DNA of 64,000 nt from Ruminococcus sp. (GCA_017441505.1 JAFRXL010000034.1:62001-126000), one strand, 5' to 3'. Shown: positions 17,978 to 26,960, numbered from the stretch's first letter. The notes: generated from the sequence alone by a model not told the origin. Program-made: numbers and translations.

Positions 17978-18010
17978 GTTTGTTTGTCCTTTCTTTCATA
18001 GATAGTTACG

Positions 18011-18039
18011 ATTATAGCATATTTTAAATTATATGTCAA
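18011..18039 (-). promoter_or_regulatory. Promoter of uppP
   Basis: Minus strand TTGACA (18034-18039), 17-base spacer, TATAAT (18011-18016): a full consensus promoter. Confidence 0.85.
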
Positions 18040-18064
18040 ACGAATTACAGAATATACGGGCACA

Positions 18065-18481
18065 TCATGAGATGAGCAAAGAATACATATCTGCTACAGC
18101 GATCCTTATTCCGTCAGTGAATACGAGCTCATTGGAGTAACTGTCGAAAATCCGCACTATTCCGACCTTATCGATGTATTTTCCGCCGGACTTTCTCTCG
18201 TCCGGAACAAAGTATGTGACTTTTATCTTTGGCTGTTTATCAAGTGTGTCTATAAGACGGTTGAGGTTGGAATTAAGTTCACCGATCTCATCTTCATCCA
18301 AGTCTATACGGCTGTCAGTCAGCCTTGCAGTCTCGTCCACAGCGGCATCGTAGCCTGCCAAAGCGGCAAACGGAGCAAACTGAGCTGCTCTGTTTGATAT
18401 TGGCATGGGATATATGTCTTCGTACTGCGGACGTGAGAATTGCTTTATATCCTCATAATCGTCTGTAATAGCGTACTTCAT
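18065..18481 (-). CDS. YolD-like protein, partner of the Y-family polymerase
   Basis: 138 residues from the ATG at 18481, which has AAAGGAG at 5 bases; a frame beginning at 18496 would place the ribosome site inside the gene. The core YPMPISNRAAQFAPFAALAGYDAAVDETAR and the C-terminal block (KIKVTYFVPDERKSGG...IVRIFDSYSNELVFTDG) fit the YolD-like family, which in Bacillus and phages is encoded beside UvrX/YqjW-type polymerases. The function is not firmly established; a UmuD-like accessory role has been proposed. The polymerase stop at 18493 lies 12 bases upstream. Confidence 0.8.
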   Translation of the reverse strand: MKYAITDDYEDIKQFSRPQYEDIYPMPISNRAAQFAPFAALAGYDAAVDETARLTDSRIDLDEDEIGELNSNLNRLIDTLDKQPKIKVTYFVPDERKSGGKYIDKVGIVRIFDSYSNELVFTDGIRIAVADMYSLLIS

Positions 18482-18492
18482 ATTTTCTCCTT

Positions 18493-19986
18493 TCATGCCT
18501 TATGTCCTCCGATCTGGCGGTTGCGGTCTTTTGCAGTAGCACCCTCAGTATAATTCAGTCCTTTAAGAACAGAGTTCTTTCCGTATTTATGTTTTATTTT
18601 CAGCATAGCTTCCTGCAAAGCTCTTTCTTTTTCGAGAGTTTTTGTATCTTTTTGTCGTGAACTTATCGTTTCTTCCGTATCAAAAAGACTCAACTGCTCG
18701 TATTGTTCGCATTCCGGTATATCGTCCTCGTGGATAACATTGCACACAACGAGTGAGATCCGTCTTGCAAGCAGGGATTTGTCTATGATACGGTCGAACA
18801 GCATCATAGTGGCATCGACGAGCTTTCGGGTCGAGGCGGTGTGCTTATCGAGATTCTGAGTACCGTGAGCGTGTTTGGGGATAGCTCTTCCGTAGTGGTC
18901 TGTTGTGACTTCACCTTTATAATGTCCGTCAGCGAGACTTTCACGGTCATAGCCGACAGTCAGCACTATCTGATTTGTAACAAGTCTTTTGTCCACTAAG
19001 TCGAGCGACAGCATATCTGCCATTTCCCATACGATAAGTCTGGTACGTTCATAATCGCAGGGCTCTTGCAGGACTTGTCCGGATGTGATACTGTTGTTTG
19101 ACGGCTTATAGGCTTTTATATCAGCTATGGTAGTCGGCTCAATGCCCCACGCATGGTCTATAAGCAGTTCGGCATTTTTGCCGAGAGCCTTGTATATCTT
19201 CCCGATATGATAGCGGTCGAGTGACTTGCGGGCGATGTCTCCCATGGTGTATATACCGAGCTTTTCAAGTCGGGACGCAGTTCCTTTTCCGACTCTCCAG
19301 AAGTCGGTTATAGGAGTATGTGACCACCATTTTTCTTTGAAGGTCTGCTCGTTGAGCTCAGCGATACGCACACCGTCCTTATCGGCAGGGATATGCTTTG
19401 CAACAATATCCATAGCCACTTTGCACAGAAACATATTTGTGCCAACTCCGGCAGTAGCAGTGATACCGGTGGTATCGAGAACATCCTGTATGAGCATACG
19501 GGCGAATCCGTGACCGTCAGTATTATAGATATTGAGATACCCTGTAGCATCGATGAAGACTTCGTCGACAGAGTAGGCGAAAATGTCTTCCGGAGCGACA
19601 TATTTCAGGTAAATACCGTATATCTGTGCACTTATTTTCATGTAGTGGGACATTTGCGGAGTTGCGGCGATGTAGTCCACGGCAAGAGACGGGTCTGAGA
19701 CAAGTTCAGACTGGATATAGCTTTTTCCGGTCAGCCGTCTGCGTGGAGCTTTCCATGCACGTTCTTTGTTTACCTGTTCGATACGTGCGATGACTTCAAA
19801 AAGTCTCGCTCTTCCGGATATGCCGTAGCTTTTCAGACTTGGTGAAACAGCGAGGCAGATAGTTTTTTCGGTACGGCTTGTATCTGCTACAACGAGATTG
19901 GTATTTAATGGGTCGAGACCAAGCTCCACGCACTCGCACGATGCGTAGAATGACTTCAAGTCTATAGCAACATATACTTTATCCAT
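18493..19986 (-). CDS. Y-family translesion DNA polymerase (UmuC/UvrX type)
   Basis: 497 residues, longer than DinB and typical of the UmuC-like group in Firmicutes. The palm has VAIDLKSFYASCECVE with the first acidic residue and YSVDEVFIDATGYL with the S-(V)-D-E catalytic pair. ATAGVGTNMFLCKVA and the helix-hairpin-helix region (RVGKGTASRLEKLGIYTMGDIA) follow. The C-terminal tail carries QLSLF in YEQLSLFDTEE, a good match to the QLxLF beta-clamp-binding motif. It copies past DNA lesions and is error-prone. It is paired with the YolD-like gene, and its promoter contains a LexA-like site. Confidence 0.93.
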   Translation of the reverse strand: MDKVYVAIDLKSFYASCECVELGLDPLNTNLVVADTSRTEKTICLAVSPSLKSYGISGRARLFEVIARIEQVNKERAWKAPRRRLTGKSYIQSELVSDPSLAVDYIAATPQMSHYMKISAQIYGIYLKYVAPEDIFAYSVDEVFIDATGYLNIYNTDGHGFARMLIQDVLDTTGITATAGVGTNMFLCKVAMDIVAKHIPADKDGVRIAELNEQTFKEKWWSHTPITDFWRVGKGTASRLEKLGIYTMGDIARKSLDRYHIGKIYKALGKNAELLIDHAWGIEPTTIADIKAYKPSNNSITSGQVLQEPCDYERTRLIVWEMADMLSLDLVDKRLVTNQIVLTVGYDRESLADGHYKGEVTTDHYGRAIPKHAHGTQNLDKHTASTRKLVDATMMLFDRIIDKSLLARRISLVVCNVIHEDDIPECEQYEQLSLFDTEETISSRQKDTKTLEKERALQEAMLKIKHKYGKNSVLKGLNYTEGATAKDRNRQIGGHKA

Positions 19987-20042
19987 ATTTCACCGCCTTT
20001 GTGTAATTGAGTTCAGGGAGCGTTTTTTAATGATTTTTTATA

Positions 20043-20071
20043 ATTATAGCACATATGTTCACAAAAATCAA
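20043..20071 (-). promoter_or_regulatory. Promoter with LexA-like SOS box before Y-family polymerase
   Basis: Minus strand TTGATT (20066-20071), 17-base spacer, TATAAT (20043-20048). The spacer contains GAACATATGTGC (20049-20060), one base off the Firmicute SOS pattern GAACnnnnGTTC, and placed where bound LexA would block polymerase. Confidence 0.65.
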
Positions 20072-20165
20072 TAGAATATCGAAAAAATGTTCTGCTAAAT
20101 TTTGCCGGCAAGAATGGTTACTTATTAATATTGTGAGACTTAATTGTAACTTTTTGATGATATTG

Positions 20166-20194
20166 TTGCTATTTGGGACTTGATGTGTTATAAT
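20166..20194 (+). promoter_or_regulatory. Promoter of AraC-family gene
   Basis: TTGCTA (20166-20171), 17-base spacer, TATAAT (20189-20194), divergent from the polymerase promoter. Confidence 0.6.
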
Positions 20195-20221
20195 CAATAA
20201 AAATGAACGGGGGTCAGGGAT

Positions 20222-21010
20222 ATGAAAATAAACAGTATAAAGCTGAATTGCAGACCTGCTGATCTTGTGCGGACAGCCAGAAGCGGTGATTCTGTATTGA
20301 TACTGTTCAGAACACCTGTCGCTTTGGATAATAATGGCATAAACGTGAATATCCCGGGAAGCTCGGTGATAGTTTATCCGGGAGGAATGAGCGGAAAATT
20401 CTGCCGCTCGGGAGCTCAGGAGCTGCATTTTGATTATATAAGTTTCAGGATGAATACATCGGAAAGACAGTATCTGATGTCGCTTGATTTTCCCATGGAT
20501 AAGCCCATAAGATTAAAGGATGACATGATGCTTGCCTCTCTGATACGTGGCATGAATTCGAGAAGTCTTAGAAAAGGCAGGAATTACAATGAGTTCATGG
20601 AACTTTCAATGCGGCTTATCTTTATCATTATAAATGATGCCCACATTGGTGCGGATGAAGAAAAAAATGAGGAAATACCGCATTATCAGGAGTTCAAGGC
20701 TTTGAGGGATTCTATATACGATGACCCCATGAATAAATGGACTGTCGATGAGATGTGCGGCGACCTTGAAATGAGCAGGACCTATTTCCACAGACTCTAT
20801 TTTAAGGCTTTCGGAGTTACCTGCCGTCAGGATATAATAAAGAGCAGACTGCTTTATGCGGCTGATCTGCTGAAAAATACAAATATGTCTGTCAGCGAGA
20901 TCTCTGAATCCTGCGGATACGACAGTGATTCCTATTTTATGCGGCAGTTCAAACAGCATAACGGCTGTACTCCTACAGAATTCAGAAGACGTGCCGCTTC
21001 TGAGAAATAA
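20222..21010 (+). CDS. AraC-family transcriptional regulator
   Basis: 262 residues. The N-terminal part (about 1-150) fits a small cupin-like effector or dimerisation domain with a VYPGGMSG segment. The C-terminal 100 residues hold the two helix-turn-helix motifs: WTVDEMCGDLEMSRTYFHRLY and MSVSEISESCGYDSDSYFMRQF, followed by GCTPTEFRR. It is expected to activate carbohydrate-related or stress genes; the effector cannot be read. The start has a purine-rich site (GGGGGTCAGGGA). It stands alone, with the SOS polymerase divergent on one side and the VanY-like gene with its own promoter on the other. Confidence 0.9.
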   Translation: MKINSIKLNCRPADLVRTARSGDSVLILFRTPVALDNNGINVNIPGSSVIVYPGGMSGKFCRSGAQELHFDYISFRMNTSERQYLMSLDFPMDKPIRLKDDMMLASLIRGMNSRSLRKGRNYNEFMELSMRLIFIIINDAHIGADEEKNEEIPHYQEFKALRDSIYDDPMNKWTVDEMCGDLEMSRTYFHRLYFKAFGVTCRQDIIKSRLLYAADLLKNTNMSVSEISESCGYDSDSYFMRQFKQHNGCTPTEFRRRAASEK

Positions 21011-21125
21011 CAAATATTTGTGCAATACTTATAGTATATATTCACTTTTTTGTGCATATCAGCTCGGGTATACAGTGAGTATTTTGAAAAAAAGGCGAAA
21101 ATTAAGCAAAATTACAAAAAAACAC

Positions 21126-21154
21126 TTTACAATCCTTGGTTAATGTGATATAAT
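21126..21154 (+). promoter_or_regulatory. Promoter of VanY-like gene
   Basis: TTTACA (21126-21131), 17-base spacer, TATAAT (21149-21154). Confidence 0.7.
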
Positions 21155-21224
21155 AAAAAACAATTGGGGAAAATTATATCGAATAAATTAAACAGTCAGT
21201 TTAAACAAGGAGAGATTTCTTTAT

Positions 21225-22283
21225 ATGAATAACGGAAATGAGAGAAGGAATCGCCGCAGACAGAAAGCTTCCAGAAGCTATCGTGTAAGGTACGACCGTA
21301 TCGTGGCAGTGATCCTCGTTCTTATTGTTCTGATAGTAATATTGACATCATGTGTGAAAAGCTGTTCTAAAGACGACAAAAATAATTCCGACAGCAAAAA
21401 GTCTTCACAGTCCGAAGCTGAAGAGACACCTACCGATAATACGATAGTTGATAATCTTCAGACAAGCGGAGATACCAGTGCTTTCATTTCTTCTGCCGCT
21501 ATCGCAGAGGAGACTACACTTTCATCTTTGTCATCAGAAACTCATTCATCCGGAGATATGGAAAGAGGCGATCTTATCCTTGTCAATGCAAGCAATGAGT
21601 ATAAATTCCCTGCCGAGGATACAGACCCCGTAACTCTCTATGACCATATCAAAACAGAATATTACAGCGTCAGCGACTATGTAATAAAGCTTGATTCAAA
21701 TGTTATAACTCAGCTCAACAGCCTTATGGAAGCCTTCTATGAGGAAACTCACAATAAAGACCTCACTGTTATAGGCGGATACCGTACTCTTGAAGAACAG
21801 AATGACCGCTTCTCAAATGGTAATTCTATATTCCAGGGCGGCTATACCGATTATCATACCGCAAGAACTTTCGATCTCGGTATATTCCCTAAGGATTCAA
21901 GCTCCGGCTACTATTCACCTACAGGTACTTATGCGTGGTTCGATGAACACGCAGCAGAGTACGGATTCATCCTCAGATTCCCTAAGGAGAAAGAGTCCTA
22001 TACAGGTGAAGAGGGAAGAACTCAGACCTACAGATATGTCGGAGTTCCTCATGCTGTCTACATAAAACAGAACGGACTTTGTCTTGAAGAGTATATTGAT
22101 GAGCTAAGAGGGCATTATAGTGATGATCCTATTGTCATTACGGCTGATTCAAAGCTCTATAATGTTTACTATGTTCCTTCAAACGGAACAGCTGACACCG
22201 AAATACCTGTACCAATGAATAAGACTTATACTGTATCAGGAAACAACTCAGACGGTTTCATAGTTACAGTATTGATGAACTGA
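21225..22283 (+). CDS. D-alanyl-D-alanine carboxypeptidase, VanY (M15B) family, membrane-anchored
   Basis: 352 residues. A basic N-terminus (RRNRRRQKASR) and one membrane segment (about 25-42) place the rest outside. After a Ser/Thr-rich spacer the M15 fold shows as VIGGYRTLEEQNDRFS, then YTDYHTARTFDLGI, where His and Asp are zinc ligands in the family (commonly SEHQTGLAFD), and RYVGVPHAVYI with the third zinc ligand His. The enzyme trims D-Ala from peptidoglycan stem peptides. The family motif is altered at several positions (DYHTARTFDLG), so activity is likely but not certain. Monocistronic, with its own promoter and terminator. Confidence 0.85.
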   Translation: MNNGNERRNRRRQKASRSYRVRYDRIVAVILVLIVLIVILTSCVKSCSKDDKNNSDSKKSSQSEAEETPTDNTIVDNLQTSGDTSAFISSAAIAEETTLSSLSSETHSSGDMERGDLILVNASNEYKFPAEDTDPVTLYDHIKTEYYSVSDYVIKLDSNVITQLNSLMEAFYEETHNKDLTVIGGYRTLEEQNDRFSNGNSIFQGGYTDYHTARTFDLGIFPKDSSSGYYSPTGTYAWFDEHAAEYGFILRFPKEKESYTGEEGRTQTYRYVGVPHAVYIKQNGLCLEEYIDELRGHYSDDPIVITADSKLYNVYYVPSNGTADTEIPVPMNKTYTVSGNNSDGFIVTVLMN

Positions 22284-22289
22284 AAAAGC

Positions 22290-22322
22290 TGAAAATGTGT
22301 TCTCCTTATGGGGAGCACATTT
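22290..22322 (+). terminator. Probable terminator after VanY-like gene
   Basis: Stem AAAATGTGTTCTCC / GGGGAGCACATTTT pairs fully when two G-U pairs are allowed; only a short T tract follows. Confidence 0.6.
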
Positions 22323-22358
22323 TAATTAACTTTATATGTATATAGAACGGAGAACAAA

Positions 22359-23993
22359 GTGAGAAGAATAGCATTGATATTGTGTGCAGCAGCTATGACT
22401 GTCCCGTTTTCATCATGCGGAAAAAAGGACAAGGGCGAAGGCGTCAACCATATGTACGATATTCCGCTTCTCGGAAATCCTGCAAGCCTTGATCCCCAGT
22501 TTGCTGACGATCCTTCGTCAAATACCGTTATAAGAAACCTTTACAGCGGATTGGTGTCTATGGATCAGTCCGGAAAGATAACCTGCCGCAATGCGGTCGA
22601 TTATACGGTATCGGCGGACGGAACAGAGTATAAATTCAAGCTGCGTCAGGATAATTACTGGTGCATAGACAGAAATGAAAATGATAAAATAGATGAGGAT
22701 GAAATGCAGCCGGTAGTGGCTGACGATTATATTTTTGCTCTGAGAAGACTTCTTGACCCGAAAATGCAGTCGCCTTACGCTGAATATTTCTCCTGTATAA
22801 AGAACGGAGAAAAAATTATCAAAGGCGAGCTTTCACCGGAAGATGCAGGAGTGTATGCTCCGGACGACTATAGTCTTGTAATAACTCTTGATTACCCGTC
22901 GTCAGAGTTTCTCGGTATGCTCGCAACAACAGCTGCATCACCGTGCAATGAGGAGTTCTTTCACTCGACCAAAGGCAGATACGGACTTGATGAAAAGTCT
23001 GTAATGTCCAACGGAGCTTTCCATATACGTACATGGTTCTATGACCCTTACGGAAATCATAACATCCTGTATATGGGCAGAAATGACATGAATAAAAGCG
23101 AGACTGAACCTATATGTCCTTCACATCTCAATTTTACGATCGAGAAAAACGAGGATGATATAATGTCGCTCTTCAAGGATAGCGATATAGACTGCTTTAC
23201 TACTCTGTCCGGCTCATACAGCGGCAGCAAATACGATGTCGAGCCGAGCCGTGCTGTCACTCTTGGACTTGTCTTCAATGATAAAGATAAGTACTTCCGC
23301 AATAAGGACCTCAGAAAAGCTCTTGCGTTGTCGATAGACAGACCGGAGCTAAACAGCCGTATCGGAAGTGACATCGAAACGGCAGCTGGCATAATACCTC
23401 CGGCAGTCAGCATTGCCGGACGCAGCTACCGTGAGCTCTCATCGGACTCACAATTTGCTGTGTATGATCTGGATACGGCTAAGGAGTGTCTTGAAAAAGC
23501 TAAAAAAGACCTGAAAATAGGGTCCGTGGATCAGGTGAAGATACTGGTTAATACGGAAACTGTCAATTCAGGTGACCTTCATATACTCTCTCAGCTTTGG
23601 CAGGAGTATCTCGGTGTTTACATCGGCATAGAGGACGTTACAGCAGAGGAGTTCGATGAACGTATAAAAAATGGCGAATACAGCCTTGCACTCTATCCGC
23701 TGAAAGGCGACCTTAACAGCGGTACGTCAGTGATAAGGCAGTTTGAGAAAAACGATACTCTCAAAGCAGCAGTCGGCAAAACAGGTTTTACTGATAAGCT
23801 GCTGAAATGTAAGAATGTGTCTGAAACAGTGGATGCCTGCACATCTGCTGAACGTGAGATACTTTCAGACTATGGATTTGTCCCGATATTTTATAAGAAT
23901 GCATATCTTGTGGCAGAAAATGATAATGAGGATATAATTTTTGACCCCTTTTCCGGTTCTGTTGACTATCGCATTGCAAAGAATTATAGTTAA
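22359..23993 (+). CDS. Peptide ABC-transporter substrate-binding lipoprotein (SBP_bac_5), orphan
   Basis: 544 residues with a GTG start and GGAG at 6 bases. The N-terminus is a lipoprotein signal with lipobox FSSC (Cys20). The body fits family 5 solute-binding proteins: IPLLGNPASLDPQFADDPSSN, VRNLYSGLVSMD-like segment (IRNLYSGLV), YKFKLRQDNYW, and the C-terminal lobe RKALALSIDR. In OppA-type systems this protein captures oligopeptides and hands them to a permease. No permease or ATPase genes are adjacent, so it must share a distant transporter or act in peptide sensing. The stop codon overlaps the start of repeat copy C. Confidence 0.88.
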   Translation: MRRIALILCAAAMTVPFSSCGKKDKGEGVNHMYDIPLLGNPASLDPQFADDPSSNTVIRNLYSGLVSMDQSGKITCRNAVDYTVSADGTEYKFKLRQDNYWCIDRNENDKIDEDEMQPVVADDYIFALRRLLDPKMQSPYAEYFSCIKNGEKIIKGELSPEDAGVYAPDDYSLVITLDYPSSEFLGMLATTAASPCNEEFFHSTKGRYGLDEKSVMSNGAFHIRTWFYDPYGNHNILYMGRNDMNKSETEPICPSHLNFTIEKNEDDIMSLFKDSDIDCFTTLSGSYSGSKYDVEPSRAVTLGLVFNDKDKYFRNKDLRKALALSIDRPELNSRIGSDIETAAGIIPPAVSIAGRSYRELSSDSQFAVYDLDTAKECLEKAKKDLKIGSVDQVKILVNTETVNSGDLHILSQLWQEYLGVYIGIEDVTAEEFDERIKNGEYSLALYPLKGDLNSGTSVIRQFEKNDTLKAAVGKTGFTDKLLKCKNVSETVDACTSAEREILSDYGFVPIFYKNAYLVAENDNEDIIFDPFSGSVDYRIAKNYS

Positions 23994-24042
23994 GGCAATA
24001 CCGCACCCAAACGCATGGTGTGCTTTGAACGGTGTTGCTTTA
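23992..24042. repeat. Palindromic intergenic repeat, copy C
   Basis: Arms AAGGCAATACCGCACCC and TTTGAACGGTGTTGCTTT. The first bases are part of the preceding gene's TAA stop codon. Same family as the copies at 4828, 16907 and 34138. Confidence 0.75.
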
Positions 24043-24049
24043 AGAACAG

Positions 24050-24082
24050 AGCCTTTCCTAATTATGTCAGGGAGGGCTTTTG
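24050..24082 (+). terminator. Terminator after peptide-binding lipoprotein gene
   Basis: Stem AGCCTTTCCT / AGGGAGGGCT with two G-U pairs, followed by TTTTGTT. Confidence 0.7.
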
Positions 24083-24280
24083 TTGCATAGAGGCAATAAG
24101 ATAAAATTCTCTTAATTGAACAAATAGAACAAACAAGTATCAACAAATTTTATAATCAGAAATGGAGGTGGAAGCATAAAATCCCTGTTATCCGCAGAAA
24201 ATAAAAACATTGTTTGATTAATTAGTAATAATATCAAACAGCTTTTAGGTGATTTTGGCTGCATTAGGATAATAAGGAGA

Positions 24281-24309
24281 TTGACAATTTTTCGACAATG
24301 TGCTAAAAT
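24281..24309 (+). promoter_or_regulatory. Promoter of split pyruvate formate-lyase operon
   Basis: TTGACA (24281-24286), 17-base spacer, TAAAAT (24304-24309). The inverted repeat at 24211-24240 lies about 40 bases upstream and could be a regulator site. Confidence 0.8.
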
Positions 24310-24346
24310 ATAAAGAGCAAAATTAATATTAAAGGAGTCCTGAAAA

Positions 24347-26455
24347 ATGGTTGTAAAAACATGGCCAAAGGAATGGAATGGCTTCAATGAAGGCCGTTGG
24401 AGCAATACCTCTGTAAATGTACGTGACTTTATCAAGAAGAATTATACGCCTTATGACGGCGATGAGAGCTTCCTTGCTGGTCCGACAGAAGCAACAAAAC
24501 AGCTTTGGGATCAGGTTATGGATCTTTCACGTCAGGAGAGAGAAGCCGGCGGTGTCCTCGATATGGATACAAAGATAATATCCACTATCACTTCACACGA
24601 TGCGGGTTACCTCAATAAAGACCTTGAAAAGATCGTAGGACTTCAGACAGATAAGCCTTTCAAGCGTTCACTCCAGCCTTTCGGCGGTATAAGAATGGCT
24701 CAGCAGGCTTGTAAAGAATACGGCTACGAGGTCGATCCGGAAGTAGTTGACATATTCACAAAATACAGAAAGACACACAATCAGGGCGTTTTTGACGCTT
24801 ATACACCTGAAATGCGTCTTGCACGTCATTCTGCTATTCTCACAGGACTTCCTGACGCTTACGGCAGAGGACGTATCATCGGCGACTACAGAAGAGTTGC
24901 CCTCTATGGTATCGACATCCTCATAGAGGATAAGAAGCACCAGATAGAGACTTCACTCGTCAGAATGACATCCAAGAATATCCGCCTTCGTGAGGAACTT
25001 GCAGAGCAGGTACGTGCTTTACAGGAACTCAAGAAGCTCGGAGAGATCTATGGATTCGATATATCAAAGCCTGCTTCAAATGCAAGAGAAGCAGTTCAGT
25101 GGCTTTATTTCGGTTATCTTGCAGCTGTCAAGGAGCAGAATGGTGCGGCTATGTCACTCGGACGTACCTCAACATTCCTCGATATATATATCCAGCGTGA
25201 CCTCGATAACGGTATCATTACCGAGGAAGAGGCTCAGGAGATAATCGACCATTTCATCATGAAGCTCCGTATCGTTAAGTTTGCACGTACTCCTGAGTAC
25301 AACTCACTTTTCTCAGGCGACCCAACATGGATAACAGAGTCCATAGGCGGTGTAAGCGTTGACGGTAATCATATGGTAACAAAGAACAGCTTCCGTTACC
25401 TCCACACACTTGAAAACCTCGGTACTGCTCCGGAGCCGAATATGACTATACTCTGGTCAACAAAGCTTCCAAGAAAGTTCAAGGAATACTGTGCAAAGAT
25501 GTCTATCAAGACCTCTTCTATCCAGTACGAGAATGACGATATGATGCGTGTTATCCACGGTGACGACTATGCTATCGCCTGCTGCGTATCTTCAATGGTA
25601 GTCGGCAAGGAGATGCAGTTCTTCGGTGCAAGAGCAAACCTCGCTAAGTGCCTGCTTTACGCAATAAACGGCGGTATCGATGAGAGACTCGGAATTCAGG
25701 TAGGACCTAAGTTCAGACCTGTTGACGGAGAGTACCTCGATTTCGATGATGTCTGGGAAAAGTATATGGACATGATGGAGTGGCTCGCAGGACTTTATGT
25801 CAACACTCTTAACGTTATCCACTATATGCACGATAAGTACAGCTATGAGAGACTCCAGATGGCTCTCCACGACAGGGACGTTAAGCGTTACTTTGCAACT
25901 GGTATCGCAGGTCTTTCTGTTGTTGCGGATTCACTTTCTGCTATCAAGTACGCTAAGGTAAAGCCTATCCGCAAAGACATCGAAATAAAGGACAAGGCTG
26001 GCAATGTTGTTGACGTTGCAAAGAACGTTATCGTTGATTACGAGATAGAGGGAGACTTCCCAAAATACGGCAATAACGATGACCGTGTTGACCAGCTTGC
26101 TGTTACTGTAGTCCGCAAGTTCATGGACTGCATAAGAAAGCACCACACATACCGTGACGGTGTTCCGACAATGTCTATCCTCACTATCACATCAAACGTT
26201 GTATACGGCAAGAAGACAGGTAATACCCCTGACGGACGTAAGCAGGGAGTTCCGCTTGCTCCCGGAGCTAACCCGATGCACGGCAGAGATACTCACGGTG
26301 CAGTAGCTTCACTTTCATCCGTTGCTAAACTCCCGTTCAGACACGCTCAGGACGGTATCTCGAATACATTCTCTATCATCCCTAACGCTCTTGGTAAGGA
26401 TATGGACGTATTCGTGGGCGATATTGATCTTGATAAGCTCAAAGGTGAAGACTAA
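24347..26455 (+). CDS. pflB: Pyruvate formate-lyase catalytic core lacking the glycyl-radical domain
   Basis: 702 residues. The enzyme converts pyruvate and CoA to acetyl-CoA and formate in the cytoplasm. The PFL core is complete, including Cys412-Cys413 in [12 protein letters not shown], which matches the catalytic pair of E. coli PflB, and [12 protein letters not shown]. The sequence ends soon after [16 protein letters not shown] with an acidic tail ending LKGED. A normal PFL (about 740-760 residues) continues with a radical domain containing RVSGYAV; here that domain is the separate gene at 26704. No frameshift explains this, because a whole extra gene intervenes. The start has AAAGGAG. 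Together with the next two genes it forms one operon. The activase gene is not in the window. Confidence 0.95.
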   Translation: MVVKTWPKEWNGFNEGRWSNTSVNVRDFIKKNYTPYDGDESFLAGPTEATKQLWDQVMDLSRQEREAGGVLDMDTKIISTITSHDAGYLNKDLEKIVGLQTDKPFKRSLQPFGGIRMAQQACKEYGYEVDPEVVDIFTKYRKTHNQGVFDAYTPEMRLARHSAILTGLPDAYGRGRIIGDYRRVALYGIDILIEDKKHQIETSLVRMTSKNIRLREELAEQVRALQELKKLGEIYGFDISKPASNAREAVQWLYFGYLAAVKEQNGAAMSLGRTSTFLDIYIQRDLDNGIITEEEAQEIIDHFIMKLRIVKFARTPEYNSLFSGDPTWITESIGGVSVDGNHMVTKNSFRYLHTLENLGTAPEPNMTILWSTKLPRKFKEYCAKMSIKTSSIQYENDDMMRVIHGDDYAIACCVSSMVVGKEMQFFGARANLAKCLLYAINGGIDERLGIQVGPKFRPVDGEYLDFDDVWEKYMDMMEWLAGLYVNTLNVIHYMHDKYSYERLQMALHDRDVKRYFATGIAGLSVVADSLSAIKYAKVKPIRKDIEIKDKAGNVVDVAKNVIVDYEIEGDFPKYGNNDDRVDQLAVTVVRKFMDCIRKHHTYRDGVPTMSILTITSNVVYGKKTGNTPDGRKQGVPLAPGANPMHGRDTHGAVASLSSVAKLPFRHAQDGISNTFSIIPNALGKDMDVFVGDIDLDKLKGED

Positions 26456-26673
26456 TGAACGGTCCTGAAAAAGAAGTAAACGCTCAGACCCCTGAGGAAC
26501 TGGCTGACCTCATAGATCAGCTTATGGCAGGCGGCAGCGGTCACGTAAATATAATCCCTCAGAAGGACGGGAACGGAGTTAAGGTAGAGACTGTGAACAG
26601 CACTGACTGCGGTATCAAAGGTGCTTGCTGTCAGCCTACCGAGGACGCAGTTGATGAAGACGATGAACTTTGA
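26455..26673 (+). CDS. Small acidic protein between the two halves of pyruvate formate-lyase
   Basis: 72 residues; the ATG overlaps the pflB stop (TAATG), and AAAGGTG precedes it. I know no named family. Residues about 15-33, ELADLIDQLMAGGSGHVNI, align without gaps to [19 protein letters not shown] at the start of the separate radical subunit, sharing L, L, D, G, H and N and several similar residues. The protein then diverges, has three cysteines (CGIKGACC) and ends in an acidic tail (EDAVDEDDEL). It has no RVSGYAV. I infer a truncated relative of the docking segment, perhaps an assembly factor or a competitor for the core. Function unknown. Confidence 0.8.
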   Translation: MNGPEKEVNAQTPEELADLIDQLMAGGSGHVNIIPQKDGNGVKVETVNSTDCGIKGACCQPTEDAVDEDDEL

Positions 26674-26703
26674 TCGTATTTATGAATGAAGGAGGACTTT
26701 ATT

Positions 26704-26943
26704 ATGGAAAATCAGAAACAGGTCGATAACCTTATCGAATTGCTTGACGGTTACGTTGAAAAAGGCGGTCACCACCTCAATGTAAACGTCTTCACAAGAG
26801 AGACACTTCTTGATGCTCAAGCTCATCCTGAGAAGTATCCTCAGCTCACTGTCAGAGTATCAGGATATGCAGTAAACTTCGTCAAGCTCACAAAAGAGCA
26901 GCAGGACGACGTTATTTCAAGAACCTTCCATTCTGAACTTTAA
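26704..26943 (+). CDS. Autonomous glycyl-radical subunit of pyruvate formate-lyase (GrcA-like)
   Basis: 79 residues from the ATG at 26704, which has AAGGAGG at 7 bases; an earlier in-frame ATG at 26686 lies before the ribosome site. The sequence is the C-terminal domain of [38 protein letters not shown] and [13 protein letters not shown]. Gly54 is the predicted radical carrier set by the PFL activase. In E. coli GrcA is a spare part that rescues oxygen-cleaved PFL; here the core lacks its own radical domain, so this subunit should be essential for activity. It is the third gene of the operon, ended by the terminator at 26961. Confidence 0.93.
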   Translation: MENQKQVDNLIELLDGYVEKGGHHLNVNVFTRETLLDAQAHPEKYPQLTVRVSGYAVNFVKLTKEQQDDVISRTFHSEL

Positions 26944-26960
26944 TAACAATATCTGATATA

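Larger units (their letters stand above)
23994..24346 (+). other. 353-base gap before pflB
   Basis: Holds, in order: repeat copy C, a terminator (24050-24082), an A/T-rich stretch with a GGAGGTGG motif at 24164-24174 that has no usable reading frame, an 8-bp inverted repeat TGTTTGAT / ATCAAACA (24211-24240) and the pflB promoter (24281-24309). Confidence 0.7.

Noticed and set aside
24164-24230. GGAGGTGG motif suggesting a small gene before pflB
   Set aside because: It is followed by ATA or by frames that stop within a few codons; no ATG, GTG or TTG start at a suitable distance gives a sensible peptide.
24347-26943. A frameshift or point mutation breaking a normal pflB
   Set aside because: An entire coupled gene and a fresh ribosome site separate the two parts, and the radical subunit has its own start; a single error cannot create this.
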